From: Pieris napi
Taxonomy: Eukaryota > Arthropoda > Insecta > Lepidoptera > Pieridae
Direction of reading: 5' to 3'
DNA length: 64,000 bases
Assembly: GCF_905475465.1 (NCBI RefSeq)
Contig: NC_062242.1
Coordinates: forward strand, 11,559,501-11,623,500
Each line of letters opens with the position of its first letter. Within the stretch, counting starts at the first letter, position 1. Of the stretch, positions 30,681-45,600 are shown in pieces. Position numbers and translations under genes: made by a program. Below the pieces are notes generated by a model. The model ran no database searches and was not told the DNA's origin. It was given only the letters and a program-made list of their open reading frames with translations.

Positions 30681-33600
30681 GTGAGTGATAATCATAAGAT
30701 TTTTTTATTAAATAACTTATTACACCGCAATTCTACATAACCATTGTATTTATTTTTGAAACGGTAAAACACAGTGATACCACGTGAAAATAGGATTGTA
30801 ATAAATGTAATTCACTTGAATCAGATAACAATATTTTAAAATTGAAATTATTTCTTTTATCAATAAACGTAATAAATGCTCACATTTAATTGTCACCTAC
30901 TGTATTGAATTCTTACCGAATGAAAATAGCTTAAGCTTAGTCCATTCTATATTTACGCCGGTATGTTTCAGATCACAACTTAGAAGAATTATCCGGGCTG
31001 TCTCAGCTGGAGAGGGTGTGCGCGGAAATAGTTCAGACTGAGAACGTATACGTCGAGGATTTGAGACAAGTTGTGGAGGTGAGTTCTTAGATTTATTCAT
31101 ATTAGTTTATTATAATTGTAAATATACACTTATATATGTAAGTATGCGCATAACTCCCAATAACCCAAGAAAAAGCTTAAGACTAGGCCTAGTCCTCTTT
31201 TACTATCGTAAAAAGACAACATTTTTATGTGTCCTTTGGTAGAATCGTGTAATCTTTAGCCATTAATAACCAAAACACCTCACGCGCCACTATCAAACCA
31301 AATGAATCATTTTTATTATCTAAACAAATTAGTAACAAAATACAGGAAACAAAACCTTTTTAGTTAAAATTCGGGACTGCAACATTGCGTAAACTTAAAT
31401 ATAAACGAAAGAGGTGTGAAATGGAACGCATCTGATATTTCAAAGACATAGGAAATGACGGAAAGAAAAATAAACGAATTCTGTGGTTAGATTTGAAATG
31501 TATCTAATGAGGTATATTTAAATTTGGAAGAGTACAAGGAAATTTTTGATCCAAAGTTTTGTTGATTAGACTGTGATTGGAGAGCAATTTGTATTACAGA
31601 CTGTTAAATAAATTGGACTGATATGTTTGTAGTATGCATATCTTATAATCTCATGTAATTATGCGTAATATTCCAAGCCGAGACTTATCGCTAAGGCAGA
31701 CTGCCATATGTAAAAAACGTACTGAATTACACATACGGGAGCCATACTTAGGTTTAAAGACTTTATTTTCTCAAAAAGACAAAAAATTTCACTTACATGA
31801 GAATAATACTCTAGATTAACATAACATTGTAAGCGTTTTTAAAATAATCACAATAAAAGATACATGCAATAAACTTAAAAATAAAAGTAACCAAAGAAAT
31901 ATGAATTAAAAGGAATTGATAGAAGTAATATTTTTTATATCTGTGGGTAGTTTATTATACAGCTGTGCGCCTTCGTAGGTAAACATTTTTTGCCGTAGTT
32001 CGTACGTACTTTAGGTAATGCAAGATAACTCGTTCGACGCATACTTCGCGCGAACTCGACTGTAGATCTTACCCTATATACAGTAAAGGCTGATGCTTAT
32101 GAACTTATTAAATATTAGTTTTTGCTCAAGAAGATGACACAAATTTGGCGGTACAATCACTATTTACTAACATGGTAAATATTTTATTTGATATGTTATA
32201 TAAGACTTATTTACTAATGTGTAACTAAGCAACGTATTACTGACCTTGTGTAAATCGATTTTAGTAGACCGAGGCTTATAAAATCAAAATAGCACAGGTC
32301 GAAACGGAATAAATTATTTTTATTACATACCCTTTGCCTATAACCTAATTATAGGTAACGCAAAAATTCAGTCGAACATATTAGCTGAAGGTGTTCTGCA
32401 AGGTTCCAACGTAGGGCCTAACATTATCTAAATCATATCACTGATACGCAAACTTATTGTTTTTGAAACATCTTTATCGGATATAAACCGGTTTTATTAC
32501 ATTACAACTAGATGCTTAAAGATACATGGTCGTCAGATTTACATTGTTAACGGGTTAACTGAAGGAAATTAATATTCCAGTAGTGATACAACACTACAGG
32601 GGTCCTAATCTCAGATTGCATCCGTTTCTTTGATCATTTTTATTCCATAGACTAGATGGCGATCAGCCTTCTGTCTGACCCGTGTCATTATATTTGTATT
32701 TGAGACTTGCCGGTTTACTCACGATGTTCTCCGTCACCGTACGAACGAGTAAGCGGACATAGACAGAAATTCTATGTGCGCTTTGGTGTACTGCCGGATC
32801 GAACGTACCTAGTAGGGATGAGAGTCGCTCGCTGAAGCCAGCCACTGGTTTTTTTAACTGAAGGATAAATGCACTTATATTTTTCTGAATTACTGTGAAG
32901 CCGTCAATATTTACGATTCAACAAAGCTTTAAGTTTGCCTTATTAAAATAGTTTCTTTATACGAAAGGGATTTCTTCCTAACGCCAACCAGACCAACGTT
33001 CACAAATAACCCGTTAGTGACCAGTTTTCCCAGCTTTTAATTCCTATTTTTAAAGATATTATAACGATATTATAACTGTTAATAATCTTTATATGGCAAA
33101 ACGTTTACAGTATTAAAAAAAATGGCGAAATTAAATTTTATATCTAAATAACCGTTCCTAAGGTTTTCGTGTATAAATACACGGCCATAATTTCAAACAA
33201 ATAAACTAACATGTGGTTTTAAATAAATGTTAATGTCGTTCAATATTGACCGTCGCGGGAGTCTTGAGTACCGTCTCCAGTTGAATGAAGTCGTTTGGGA
33301 TTTGCATGCGTAATTTTATACGATTATTTATGGTTCTCTACTGCAAGCTTGAGAATTGTCGTTAGAAACAAACGAAGGAAGGAAGCATGTAACAAGAACT
33401 GATATCTGTAGTCTATTAAGTGGGCTGAAAAGTTCGTAGGCTAACAGAGAATTTTTTAAATAGAAATTCATTATAATATCAAAATATTTAAAAAGAGCGG
33501 TCGTACAATTTTATGATACCATCATACGATTTGTCTTTATCCTCAAAATAGGCTTCAGTTTTGGCGATTACCTTTTCTGCAGCATCATCAGTTAACACGT

Positions 33601-36600
33601 GTTATAATACCCACTCAATCCGATGGCAAAAACTGTCTTAGCTTCCAGTGGCGTAACTATACCTAATGGGGCCCGTGGCAAATTCTTTTGAAGGGGCCCT
33701 ATCAGTAAAAATCGTAACGTTGTACTCAGTTTAATCTTAATAAACTTCGAGATTTTCAGCGTCCTCAATAACACGTTGTATATTTCCCACTAATGGCCAT
33801 AGGCCTCCTCTCTTAGGCGAGAGGGATTGATCTATAGTCCCCACGCTAGCCCAATGCGTATTGGAGACTTCACATTCATCCATAGAACATATATCTCTTG
33901 GGCAGGGGCCCTCTTGAGTCGGGGGCCGTGGCATTTTGCCAGCACTGCCACCCTATTGTTACACCATTGTTAGCTTCCAAAATGAGAAACTTCGCGTTCC
34001 CGTGCCTGTGCCACTCCCGTCAATTGCCTTCAGCAGAATTTCCACTCTGTCTCTCCACCGGTACCTACGCGTATTACATGATCATATTAAATTAAACCAA
34101 CAAACAACTTCTAAATTCTTATATTACTGTGATGGTAACAGCAAACATATGCAGATCACACCATCCCCAGAATCAGAGTCGAGATTTAGCGCTAAGTATA
34201 TCCAGTGCGGTGAAATCTTTTTTTGTACGTAACGCTTTTGACATACGGAGTCAAAGTTTCGATTCAAAATCTGTCCATAAATTATACGGAACCCGCTATA
34301 TGAATTTGTAGTTTATTGGATAAGTATACACTACCCTCATAAAATTACAATGGATTACAAATGTGTAGGACGCCAATAAAAATATCTAGGTTTAAGTAGG
34401 CGTGATACAGTTATTTTATTGGATCTATTTAATGATCGTGAATGAGCTTGTACCTGCGCCCGCGCATATTGATCTCTATTAGGGTTGACAAAAATACGAA
34501 CGTGTGCATAACAAATGTAAACACTTTTTCGCTAGGGCGTCTCTAGAAGATTCTTTGGAAATGGCTTATGTCTGGTATTTTTTGGATCAAAATAAAACCT
34601 TTAAACGAAACCTCAACCTTTCTGAGAGCTTCTAGTAAATTAAATTGTTCTAGATTGCATCATACGTTCCAAATCATTAACATTGATAATTGAACAAGCT
34701 TCCTATTTTTTGTATTTCGTAGCTCATTATTATTGCTTAAACATTATAAATAAATGTAAAGTAGAAAATACAGCAAGGGGTTTAATCTTGGTGCGTTGGG
34801 CTACACCACAGTACAAATTTCTTTAAATTAATTATAAACTAAAGTGTTAAAAAACATACAATCAATACAAAAAACGAATTCATATTACATCTATCTTAAA
34901 TTTTATTACGCAGTTTACTACGCCGGTGGACGTATTAAGAGAACAAAACTTTAACTTATCACATTGAAATTTATAATATTAAATGAAATTGGCAACCCTA
35001 TTCAACCTATATACAGGTGAGTTACCGTTACAAGTTTAATCGGTGAGAGTTTTATTTATCGACGATTTGACTCGTACATCATGTCTCTATGTTCACTTGT
35101 CAGCCTTGTATTGTTGCACTTTTATACTAAATTGCGCCTGTGTTTTGGCCAGCTTGAGAGAAGTATGTTGGGATTAAGAAAATTAGACCAAAACAAAACT
35201 ATCGGAATCACACTAAAATATTACAACTAGAATTCGGTAACTTGAATGGCAATGGACATGACATTCAATAAGCATCGAAAACTGGAACAGAATTAGGATA
35301 AGAAATCGAGGGAGATTCGAAGGAGAACGAGATAAACGACTAAATGAGATGAAGGCAGGATAATTATGGAGAAGGAAAGCTCTAGAGTAGTAGTGAAAGA
35401 AATGACGGAGGCCTTTGCAAAGGTAGGGACAATAGACGATGTTGTCGATGTAAACTTAACAGCAGGGGGAATTATGGATAAGGAAAGCTCTAATATTAGG
35501 AAAGAAATTACTATCTACTAACTATGTCAGGATGGGGCAAACAGACGAAATAGTTGATGTAATCTCATCACACTTACTTCAAGTTTATTATTTTGTAGCT
35601 ATCCTTTTCTAAACGCCTAAAATTACCTTTAACTTACACATTTTAATACATTACATTTTGTTGTCTCAGATGTTGACGTTAATGAAGTAGAGAGAAGTGT
35701 AAATAGACTATATAGGTAGCGATGGTAGACCTGTTCACAGATTTCTGGATACAGAATATTCTTGATCCAGGTTAAAAGAAACTAATAGACGAGTGCCTAT
35801 GGAAGCGATAGAGGTATGTAAGGATCATACCAAAAGGAAAACTCCTGCATACCCTTGAAATCGTGACATCTATAAATCTGCAAGATAATTTATCTAAAAC
35901 AAAAACTACTGGCTATCGGTCGCAGCAGGCCACATTTAAATTCTCTCTTATTCCATTGGTGCTCAATTAAGGTAGAGTGAGAACAGCCCAATGAACCCAA
36001 CTGTATTAAGATAAGCAAAGACTAGATTTCCTGAGTACAATAGACAATTTATCGTCGCTTGTAAACTGCACCGCTAAACTCAATTTGCGTACATGTCAAG
36101 GGTATAAGTGAAAATATAGTAACGGAAACAGTACGAGTAAAGTGAGGGAGAGATACTGCAGGTTTTCTTAACTAGCAATAACAATACTACATCATTTTTT
36201 ACACGACCTTAAGTTTTTTTTATTAAATTTAAGTCTCGTTAAGCTGTTGTGTTTTTAGTTATTTTTGAATCAAGATGCTTGTAAATGCTACGTCTTAGTG
36301 CGGGTAATTTTCAGGTCCAAATATAGACATAGACATATCATTTATTACAAAACAAAAACACATAACAAAATAACAATAATCAAAGAGAAAAAATTAAATA
36401 AAAGATATAATGAGTTATTTTTTTTGGTTTTCCTTTTTTCCATTTCCCATTCGGTTCGTCTCAAGTATGTAATGCGTGTGTGCTGTGGCTGTAATTGGTT
36501 CTGGCTCAGCATTATGCTGAGGAGCAGAATGTTCCACAGCGCTGGTCATTCTGCCAAAGACCACATCGGCTAGTTTGCGCCTCAGTCGCAATAAAAAAGA

Positions 36601-39600
36601 ATATATAAATATTTAGTAGAAAATAATAATAATAATATTAGTAAAAGTTAGCAGTATAAGTAATGAAGTCTTGTGTAATGTGTTATGAAGTAAATAAAAT
36701 TATATTAAAAGTTAAAAAGAAGAATAATTGTTAAGAATTATTATTTTTTTGGGCGGATTAAAATATCTTTAATACGAGTAGCCTTTAAATTCATACACCA
36801 TCTCCTTTGCTATATATTTCACCATTACTCTGGAAGTGGTCTGTCTGGAATGCAGGGACAGTTTATGATGGCTGTATGCCAGTTTAGTTTAACATGCCTT
36901 TCTAATATTTCTCTTCATTTTCCCAGTTCCTATAAATACTTAAGGTTTACCTATTCAACAAACAAACTTACTATAATGTATAACGTTTGTCTATACAGTT
37001 ATTTATTATTTTTATTTCAAATAATATTAACATTTCTAAAGCACCTATTGCTGAGGCAATTGGACTTACATAATCTAACCCCGGAATCAAAAATAAATCA
37101 GACTTTTACCGTCCACTGTCACGCTCGCAAGTTCGTTGCCGGCTTTTTTAAATAATACGTCATAATAAGCGCCAAAAGTCAGCTTTATTGCAGCCCCTGC
37201 ATCTTATCTATCGTTTTAAATCTCTATATAAATAAAAATAGATCACAAAATAAATTGCTAAGCACAAAACTCGAAGACGGCTCGGCAAAATCGAGTATTT
37301 TTTTAAGTGAAACTTCTTTAGGCGCATGAGGGTAATTTTTTTACGGATGAAACGTCACGAAGATGTGCAGCGTTTTTGTCGAAGAAAAGGGAGAGAGTGA
37401 TTGAGACCGATTTAGAGAGAGATAAAAGGCCGAATTACCTTATGGAATTTTTTAAATTTAATTTCGTAAAAAGAATTTATGAAATATTTTATTTTTTAAG
37501 CAAAATAATTTATTGAAATCTCAAATGACGAATTGTAAATTAAAATGACACGTGTTTTTATTATCGAAGAAAAAAAAAATTGTATTAATTTTCGACACTT
37601 AATATCAAAAATTGGGAAATTTAGTTTTATGATTATTTGGTTTTTATTCCGGAAAAGAGAACAAAGACACTGTCCGCTTTTGGGGGTAGCATAGCAAAAT
37701 GTTCCAAATGTAGCTACTAAAAGGTTCACAAAGGTTCGAAGACATAGTTCGCGGGGGCAGCTCACATATGGGTTTTAATATTTGTTTGTATTTTTATTGA
37801 TGAAAACCGCAGCTTGCATACGTACATACTTAATTATAATGCGAATGGATACGGGGTATATTCAGCTCATAACGATAAACATTTAAATGTAATATGAGTA
37901 ATTGTAAGACAATGCAAGTGGTAATACCGGTTGTCATTGTCACGGTGACTAGAAAGTGACCGTGAGTCACGATCACGATCGGGTTAGGGATACGGGAATT
38001 CTATTACATGGGATATTTAATTACGCGTAATGTATATAAGTAAAAGGAATATGTGCATAACTTTTGAACAATTTTTCTTTTATTTTCTATTTAATTTTTA
38101 CGCCTTTTTCACGAAAAAGTCTAATTCTGACATACGTCTCTCTCGTTATGATCCATGTATGCACGTCAGTTATGGGTACTTTTTTTATTTATTCAGAAGA
38201 TTTACAGCATAATACAGATATAGATGTATATGTCGCAGCCAACTAGCTTAATTAACCGTTCATTTAACAGCCTAGCCGTTTAACTAAACCGCGCCGTTTA
38301 ACTAGCGGCCTGTAAGATGTTCAGTCGTAGCGTTATAACATTTAATAAACTGGCTCGCTTTTCGTATATAATACATATAAATATTTATATATACATTATA
38401 TATTATACATTGTAATGTTTTCTGATTTCAGGGCTACTTACACGTCTGGCGACGGGATGCAACATTTTCTGAAGATGAACTGACAGAACTATTCAACAAT
38501 ATAGAAGATATCTACGGGTTTAACAAGTATGTATATACCACGATAGTTAATTTAAACTTTTATTTTTGTAATAGGGTAAAATGTTCGGAAAGATATTGTT
38601 TTTGAATAATTTTAAGCGTGACGGATAAGGCAAGCAATGTTATTGCATTAACTCAATGACAAAAAAAAATAACAATCTATACTTCTATACTAATATTATA
38701 AAGAGGAAAGATTTGTATGTAAGTATGTTTGTAACGAATTGACTCAAAAGGTACTGGACCGATTTATAAAATTCTTTCACCATTTGAATGCTACATTATC
38801 ACTGATAATATAGGCTAGTTTAATTGCAAAAAAATACAATCCCAACTTAAACTACTATAATGTTACCCAAGGTGTAAAAAAAATGCATTTAAAATGTCTT
38901 TCATCGCATGCGCTGCGAAAACTATTGATGATAGGGAAAAAAATGTTTCAAAATATTAAAGAACGTATTAATATCTACAAAAATGTTAAAAAATTAATGT
39001 GCAAAGATGGAACGGGCCGCTAGTATGTTATAAATACACAAATAAGATTTTAGTCATTACTAAAATTTACTAAAATAGACGGTACTATTTTGAAATGTTT
39101 TTATAAATCACATATTTTAGCAATCGATTTATTTCCAACACACACACACTATATATTATAGTCTTAATCTATATAGTGTATAGTAATAATAATTAAAAAT
39201 GGTTAAATAGAAAATTAAAACAATTTCACAAAGTTTGATCCCCGTGGCACCTTTAACGCTGGCAGCATTTGCTGTATTGACTAGAGACTCTTGGGCCGTG
39301 GGTTTCACGTGCAAGGCGCTAATTAAAGATTTAAGTTGGCGCCTGGTAGATAGCACTGGTGACCCCAGAGCTGGTGCTTTCCTCGCTCAACGAATAAGTA
39401 TCACAATACAGCGAGGGAATGCCAGCGTTAAAGATACTGCCACAGGGACCAAACTTTTGGAGTTTACTCCTTAAGAAACGATTTGAGTTATAAGGCCCGG
39501 TACGGAAATTGTATGAGGAGTAAAATCAAGTGTAACACGAAAAGTTGAGGCGTTATGTATAAAGTTTTGACAGCCACGTTACAACATTGTCAGTGTTGAC

Positions 39601-42600
39601 AGCTGTAAAAAATAAAAGTAGATTGTCTAGCGTGCCATAGAGTTTTGTCAATAGTAATGGTCAGTGAAATTAAAACTAAAAAGATTGTTCATTCTTATTC
39701 TTCTCTTACTATAAAGGTAACTTTGGTCACAGAAAGAAAATCCTATTCGGGCATAGATGATGTAGGTACGTTTTATTACTACTACAAACATCTATATTAT
39801 AAAAACATATATTCTTACCACCTTTAGTATGAAAATATGGTCGACAGCCACAGAACATTATCGCCATTTTATCGTTCGTAAGGAGTAAACTCCAATCGTG
39901 TGTCGTAGCGGACACACACACACTTTTTTTAAATTTGTTTTGATTTTCCATTTGTAATTATTTAATAATAATTATTATAATTATTATTACTATGTAGGTT
40001 AAAAATATTGTAAATACTGTATATTTGTGTGTTGGAAATAGATCGACTATTCACTTTATTAAGAATACTCATAAATAAACAAATTAAGCTGTTTCACCAT
40101 ATGTGATAGTTAGCTGTTACACACTCTTCATTATAAATCCTCTACAAATGTAAAAGCTGTCGTGGAGACAGAGATGTATTTGTACTATTATGATTTAAAT
40201 TAATATTTTATTTCAAATTACAAGGTTGGTTGAAAATGTTAACTAAGTTAATCATTCGGAGGTGTTGAATTTGATTTTTGAAAATAAATGTCTAATTATC
40301 GAGAAGTATACAGTATAATACAATAAATAGGCTGCTTATTATCCACCCGTTTATTATTAAAAACGGCTTTTAAACACACTTTACGCAGCGTTGGAGATGC
40401 TACTAAGACCTAACATGTAGTTACACGTTCATACACATTACATACCTACACTCATTCACTCACTTGCACCCACACACTTACTCATGCACTTATGCGTGTT
40501 ACGCAAGCGTAATGCTTTTTGTTTAAAAGAAATGACAGAAGTTGTTGCTGTGAAACAGTTAAAAAAAAATGAAATTGAGAATAATTTTTATTTTATTAAC
40601 TTAGTTATGGTATACCTAGTTTTTTTTTACTTAGATGGGTTCCCAAATCTTACACATTTTAAGAATTTAATTTAGTATTGCTGAGCTTGTGTTAGCCGTA
40701 TTAAACGAAAGAGTCTGTTGTTTATTGTGTGAATCGATTTGAATCAGTTTTTTGTTCATTGGAGGAAAGTGCTCGATAAGGAAGTGCGTGTAGCGTCTTA
40801 ACTTTTTTGAAATATGATAATGCATGCAGTTAAATTAATATTTTTACCGACTTTAAATACGAAAGAGTTTTCAAATGCGTATAATTTTCTTGTTTATTAC
40901 ATTAGCAAGTGTTCTTCAAAAACTTGGATTCCTTGGATATGTGCAACGGCATAGGCCAAGGTTGTTTACGATACCAAGGGCCAAAACCAGTTTGTTGCAC
41001 AGATGCTTGTTAACAAAGACGTTGCTATTGAATGTTGTCTCCGACACTATCATCATCTTTATATTTTTACGGTAGCGATATTGGGTATCTTATGTCTGTA
41101 ATATTATATATTTTGTTCGACATTATCGTATTGGTTTAGGACTGTATGGATATGTGTGTATTTTTGTGAATAAATAATTAAATTATTAGTTCGTAAATAA
41201 TAAGTCGTGATTAATAGTTGAACGTGAATTCGTCCCTGTAGCAAGGGTGTCCGAATAATAGCGAGGGACGTCAAAAGGTTGGATGAGGGGAGGATTTGCA
41301 CATCGGGCTTTCAATGCGGATTGCGATTCGGATTTGCCGTAATCTGGGGAAAGATTGAAAACTTTTTGTTTGCAATAAAATATCAATGCATAGTGGAATG
41401 GTGATTGTTATTTCGCTCATACAAGGATCAAAGTGTTCTCAAATTTCCTTTTTTATCATTTTATATTGTATTTGCGACTAAAATACGATTGTAAATAGCG
41501 GATATATTTTAAATCAAAATTTATTTTGAAAGGCCGGCAACGCATTCGCAATCCTTCTGGCACTTAGTCTCCATGGGATCACTTCTCAAATTTCCTTATT
41601 TTATATAGGTGTATTTGCGATTAAAAAATCTATATTGGATATAAATAGCAGATAATTTTTGATTTAAAATAGTTTGAAAGGTCGGCAACGTACTTGCGAG
41701 CCATTTGGGATTGAGTATGTCCATAGGATCACTTAACATCAGATGACCTCCTGCCCGTTTGTCCCCGATCTCCAAAAAAGAAGTGACGATGTAAGGAAGT
41801 TCTTCTTCAACCGCGAATATGTACTGTAAATACATAACTATATAGTAATAAAGAAAATAATAATAATAGCAAATAACAGCCAGGTTTCCAAAACGACTCG
41901 GCAAAACTTCTCCTTTTGATTTGCATCACAGTTTTGCAAATCTGACACAATATGTTCTGTTCCGATGTTAGTTATCTCCTTTTTGGTGGATTCTTCTCCG
42001 CTCCGGATAGCAGAATAAGTAATAAAATATCGGATACGTTATCGAATAACAAATTAATTAATTAATTAATTTTACAAATGCAAACAGCATGTGGTGCCAT
42101 CTGTTGACAAAATTACGCATATAAAACAAACCTACCACTTTGTTCTTGCGCCGGATAACAAAACAAATGTTGTATATCAGAAAGTGCTTTAACATGCAGT
42201 ATCGCAATATTGGCGCTAGAGAGAAGAGGCCTAATGTGTAAAACTGCCATTCTTCTTTCGCAATGGCAAGCAATAAAACATTTCTGTCTTTGCAAAGTTG
42301 TATCAATGTTAACCATAATGAAATCCTAAAATAAGTTTAACTAAAGTTAACACGCTATTATTTGACTGTAAGGTGGAACGAAGTTCGCCGGGTCAGTAAG
42401 TTGTTATAAAATGCCTCAGGCTCCATGAAGTAGGTTGTATATGAAAGCATAGACCGCGTTTTTCGAGTCAGTTACCGCATAATATCAATTACGTTGCATT
42501 AATATGACACCAAGCCGACTTTCAAATCATCTGATACATCTATTATACGCTTAACATGTGTGTAATGGCTATAAGCATTGATTTTAAATCATAGCGTATC

Positions 42601-45600
42601 AACTTCTACACGGCAGAGGCACGTCTTCTAGAAATTTTGATGGTATCCCTTAACCGAGAGTTTTTTACGCCAGTTTTTTCTCTCGGCCTTCCTTACACCT
42701 TCTGTCTTCTTTGCCGATGAGTAGGGATGTCTACCGATACAAATTTAATGACGTGGAATAAGTGATACCGGTATCTTATGTTGCCGAATAAACATATTTA
42801 ATTTTTCAACATCAGATGTCGTCGTCATCGCCAACTCGGTTCTATAAAAAATTAAGGTGCAAGCGGAAGATTCTGAGAAGGTCCTCCAAGAAAAGAGTCT
42901 TCTTAAGTCTAATAACGCACTCGCGGGCTCTCAGGCATTGAGAGTGTCCATGGGCGGTATCACTTAACATCAGATGAACCTCCTACCTCTGCCTCCTGTT
43001 CTATGAAAAAAAGCCGCCAGAAATCGTCAAAACAATCGGAGTAAAACACAACCTGTGTTTTGTGAAAGAATTCGGCTCTTAATTTATTATACAACATCGG
43101 AATACCACCATTTTTGACAATTTAATTTTAGTTGGACGTTTTTCTTTATTAGAGACTGTAAGTAGTGTTATTGGACACTTTCTTATGTTAAATATCTTTA
43201 TTAGTAAATTAGGTTAGACTAAAATTACTTATAAGTCGTAAGTTACGCTAGAAATTTACGAAGTAATAATAAATAAATAGATCGTAATGATGGAACATTA
43301 TGTCATCTTAGATAAGACGCATGTATGCATGTTTCACCCGATGCCCAGTGGCGGTTAATTTATTAATATAGACTTGTATTTTTTTTAAATTTTTTTTTTT
43401 GTTAAGACAACTCACACCAATTGTCCGAGTCCCATGCTAAGCTGGTGAAGCTTGTGTTATGGGTACTAGGCAACGGATATACATACATATTATAGATAAA
43501 TAGACATATAAATACATATTTAAACACCCAAGACCTAAGCACAACACCAAATGCTCATCACATCGATGTTCGTCTCAGCCGGGGATCGAACCCGGGACCC
43601 ATGGATTCGCAGTCAGGGGTACTAACCACTAGACCAATGAGTCGTCAAATGTATCAAAACACCTTAACACAAAAAAGTTGGACAAATTGGAGATGCATAG
43701 TGGTCTTACGTAAAAAACCGTATTACTAAGCATTTTTTCACAAAAGGTGGTTTAAAAAGTCCTTGAGCCGATAAAAGCAATTTGTTTTCCCCAAAGGATT
43801 TCTTTAAAAAGTCACGTTTGCGCGTTAAATCAGTTGAACAATAAAATGCTAACTGAGGTCATTGTTTGATATGTATTGCTTAAGGTGAGGTTTGAAATAG
43901 TTTTCTAGGAACTCAGACCGATAACGCGCTATATTTTATAAATATTAGGTCAAAAGTATTACAAGTCTTGCAAAATGTAGGTTAGTTTTTTGCGCATTCT
44001 TTTTATTAAAAAAATATAGGTAATGTAAACAAATTTATCTCGTCAGATCAGAAGGGATTGTCTGTTGCCACCCTGTTGGTTAGAATAAAGGTTCAAACTC
44101 TCACTACCTGTTCGCAAATCAAGGGCGTAGAGCGGGCAAGAGGAACTGGCAAGAAACTCTCCGCCACTCTTTTTAATCGCTAAGTTTTTAGTCATACAAA
44201 TTGTTTGAACTGGAGCAAATCAATCCCAAGGATTTGGATCATTTAAATATTCGTCAAATTTATAAAAAGCTTTATTGATTAAATTACGTTTAAAGAGAGC
44301 TTTAAATTTATTCAGTGATCTCTAATTTCGCTTGGGAGTTTGTTGTAAAAACGAATACAATTTCCATACTTTTATTTTCAATTCTTTATTTTACAAAATA
44401 ATATAGTATAATCACAATATGTTACATTAGAAAACCGCGGTTAGTATTGTAACTTACGATCAACGCTGTAAAATATTTAATGACTAATTAATATATTTGA
44501 TGAATTCCATTTCCATTTTAATATTGACTAAATTGAAATATAGACCCTGGATCTCTGCGTCGTCCATAGCTGATCTTTATTTGCTGTAAATAAATGGAGA
44601 ACACATTCTCCTTAATATTCATACAAAACATCAGTTGCTATAGGCCATTCGAGTCACGAAATAAATTTATCGTGATCGAGTTACATTTAAAGGTTTTACA
44701 TAACGCAAGCTTTTTGCAATGCCCAAATTGAGAGCATTTGTTGTGCAAAATAAGAAAAAGTAATTCTCAAAGGATATATGCAAATTGATGCTCATATATA
44801 CGTAATTAGTTTTCGCCGCAAACATATATGTTATTTATTTATACAGCATACATGCCAAACGATAATTATAGACTAACTTACTTAGTATCAATTTTTACTA
44901 CTTAACAAAGAATATCAAGTGACATTCATATCTCAGTCTTCTCAAACCTGTCACAAATAAATCCAGTAGAATTGGTGACTGCTTATTGATACCGACTGTT
45001 ACGTCAAAGCGAAGAAATTGAGCGATATTTATGCCTCCTAGATTCATATATAGATTAGTGAAAGGTCTTCTTAATTTTTAACTAACTTTAACGACAAATA
45101 ATTCAAAATATTTTTGCATCATTGCGCATATTTAATATTAGGCGCAATTTTTTGTTTATAAGGCAAGGTAAGATCGCCGTACATTGACACTTTATTGAGG
45201 AATGTCATACATAAAATCTAATCAATCTTAACCATGTTTTAATTTTTAATTTGTCCTTCTTAGGGTCTATTTCACAATGTACGGATAAGTTCTACATAAG
45301 TTCCAAATTAGCTATTTATTACTTATCGGTAGGATAAACACTATTGTTGCGTTTCACGACTGTCAGATAGCGTTATTCGTCACATAAAGGACATCATAAG
45401 TTATGAGTCCAATGAAGTGTCAAATAGCACAATTTAGATCTCAAATAATTTATGTGTTGCATAGCTATTTGGTACTTTATCCATACATTGTGAAACAGAC
45501 CCTTAAAGTCATAATATGTCACTACTTAAGTCTACTTAAAAGAATTCACTCTCGGAGATTAGCTGTGTATGTCTTTGATTTACTGAATGAATTAATAAGA

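Larger units (their letters stand above)
31079..38431. other. RhoGEF intron, 7.35 kb, repeat-rich
   Basis: Begins GTGAGTTC and ends TTCTGATTTCAG. It contains a SINE (32590-32845), a mariner end (33421-33635), a hAT MITE (33646-33969), LINE scraps near 35.34-35.56 and 37.1 kb, and otherwise AT-rich sequence. Open frames inside it (for example 33898-34232, 36265-36573 and 36850-37155) show no domain. Confidence 0.75.

Noticed and set aside
36265..36573. 102-residue open frame in the RhoGEF intron
   Set aside because: Mostly hydrophobic and low complexity, with a repeat-like end (GTTCCACAGCGCTGGTCATT). No domain or start context.
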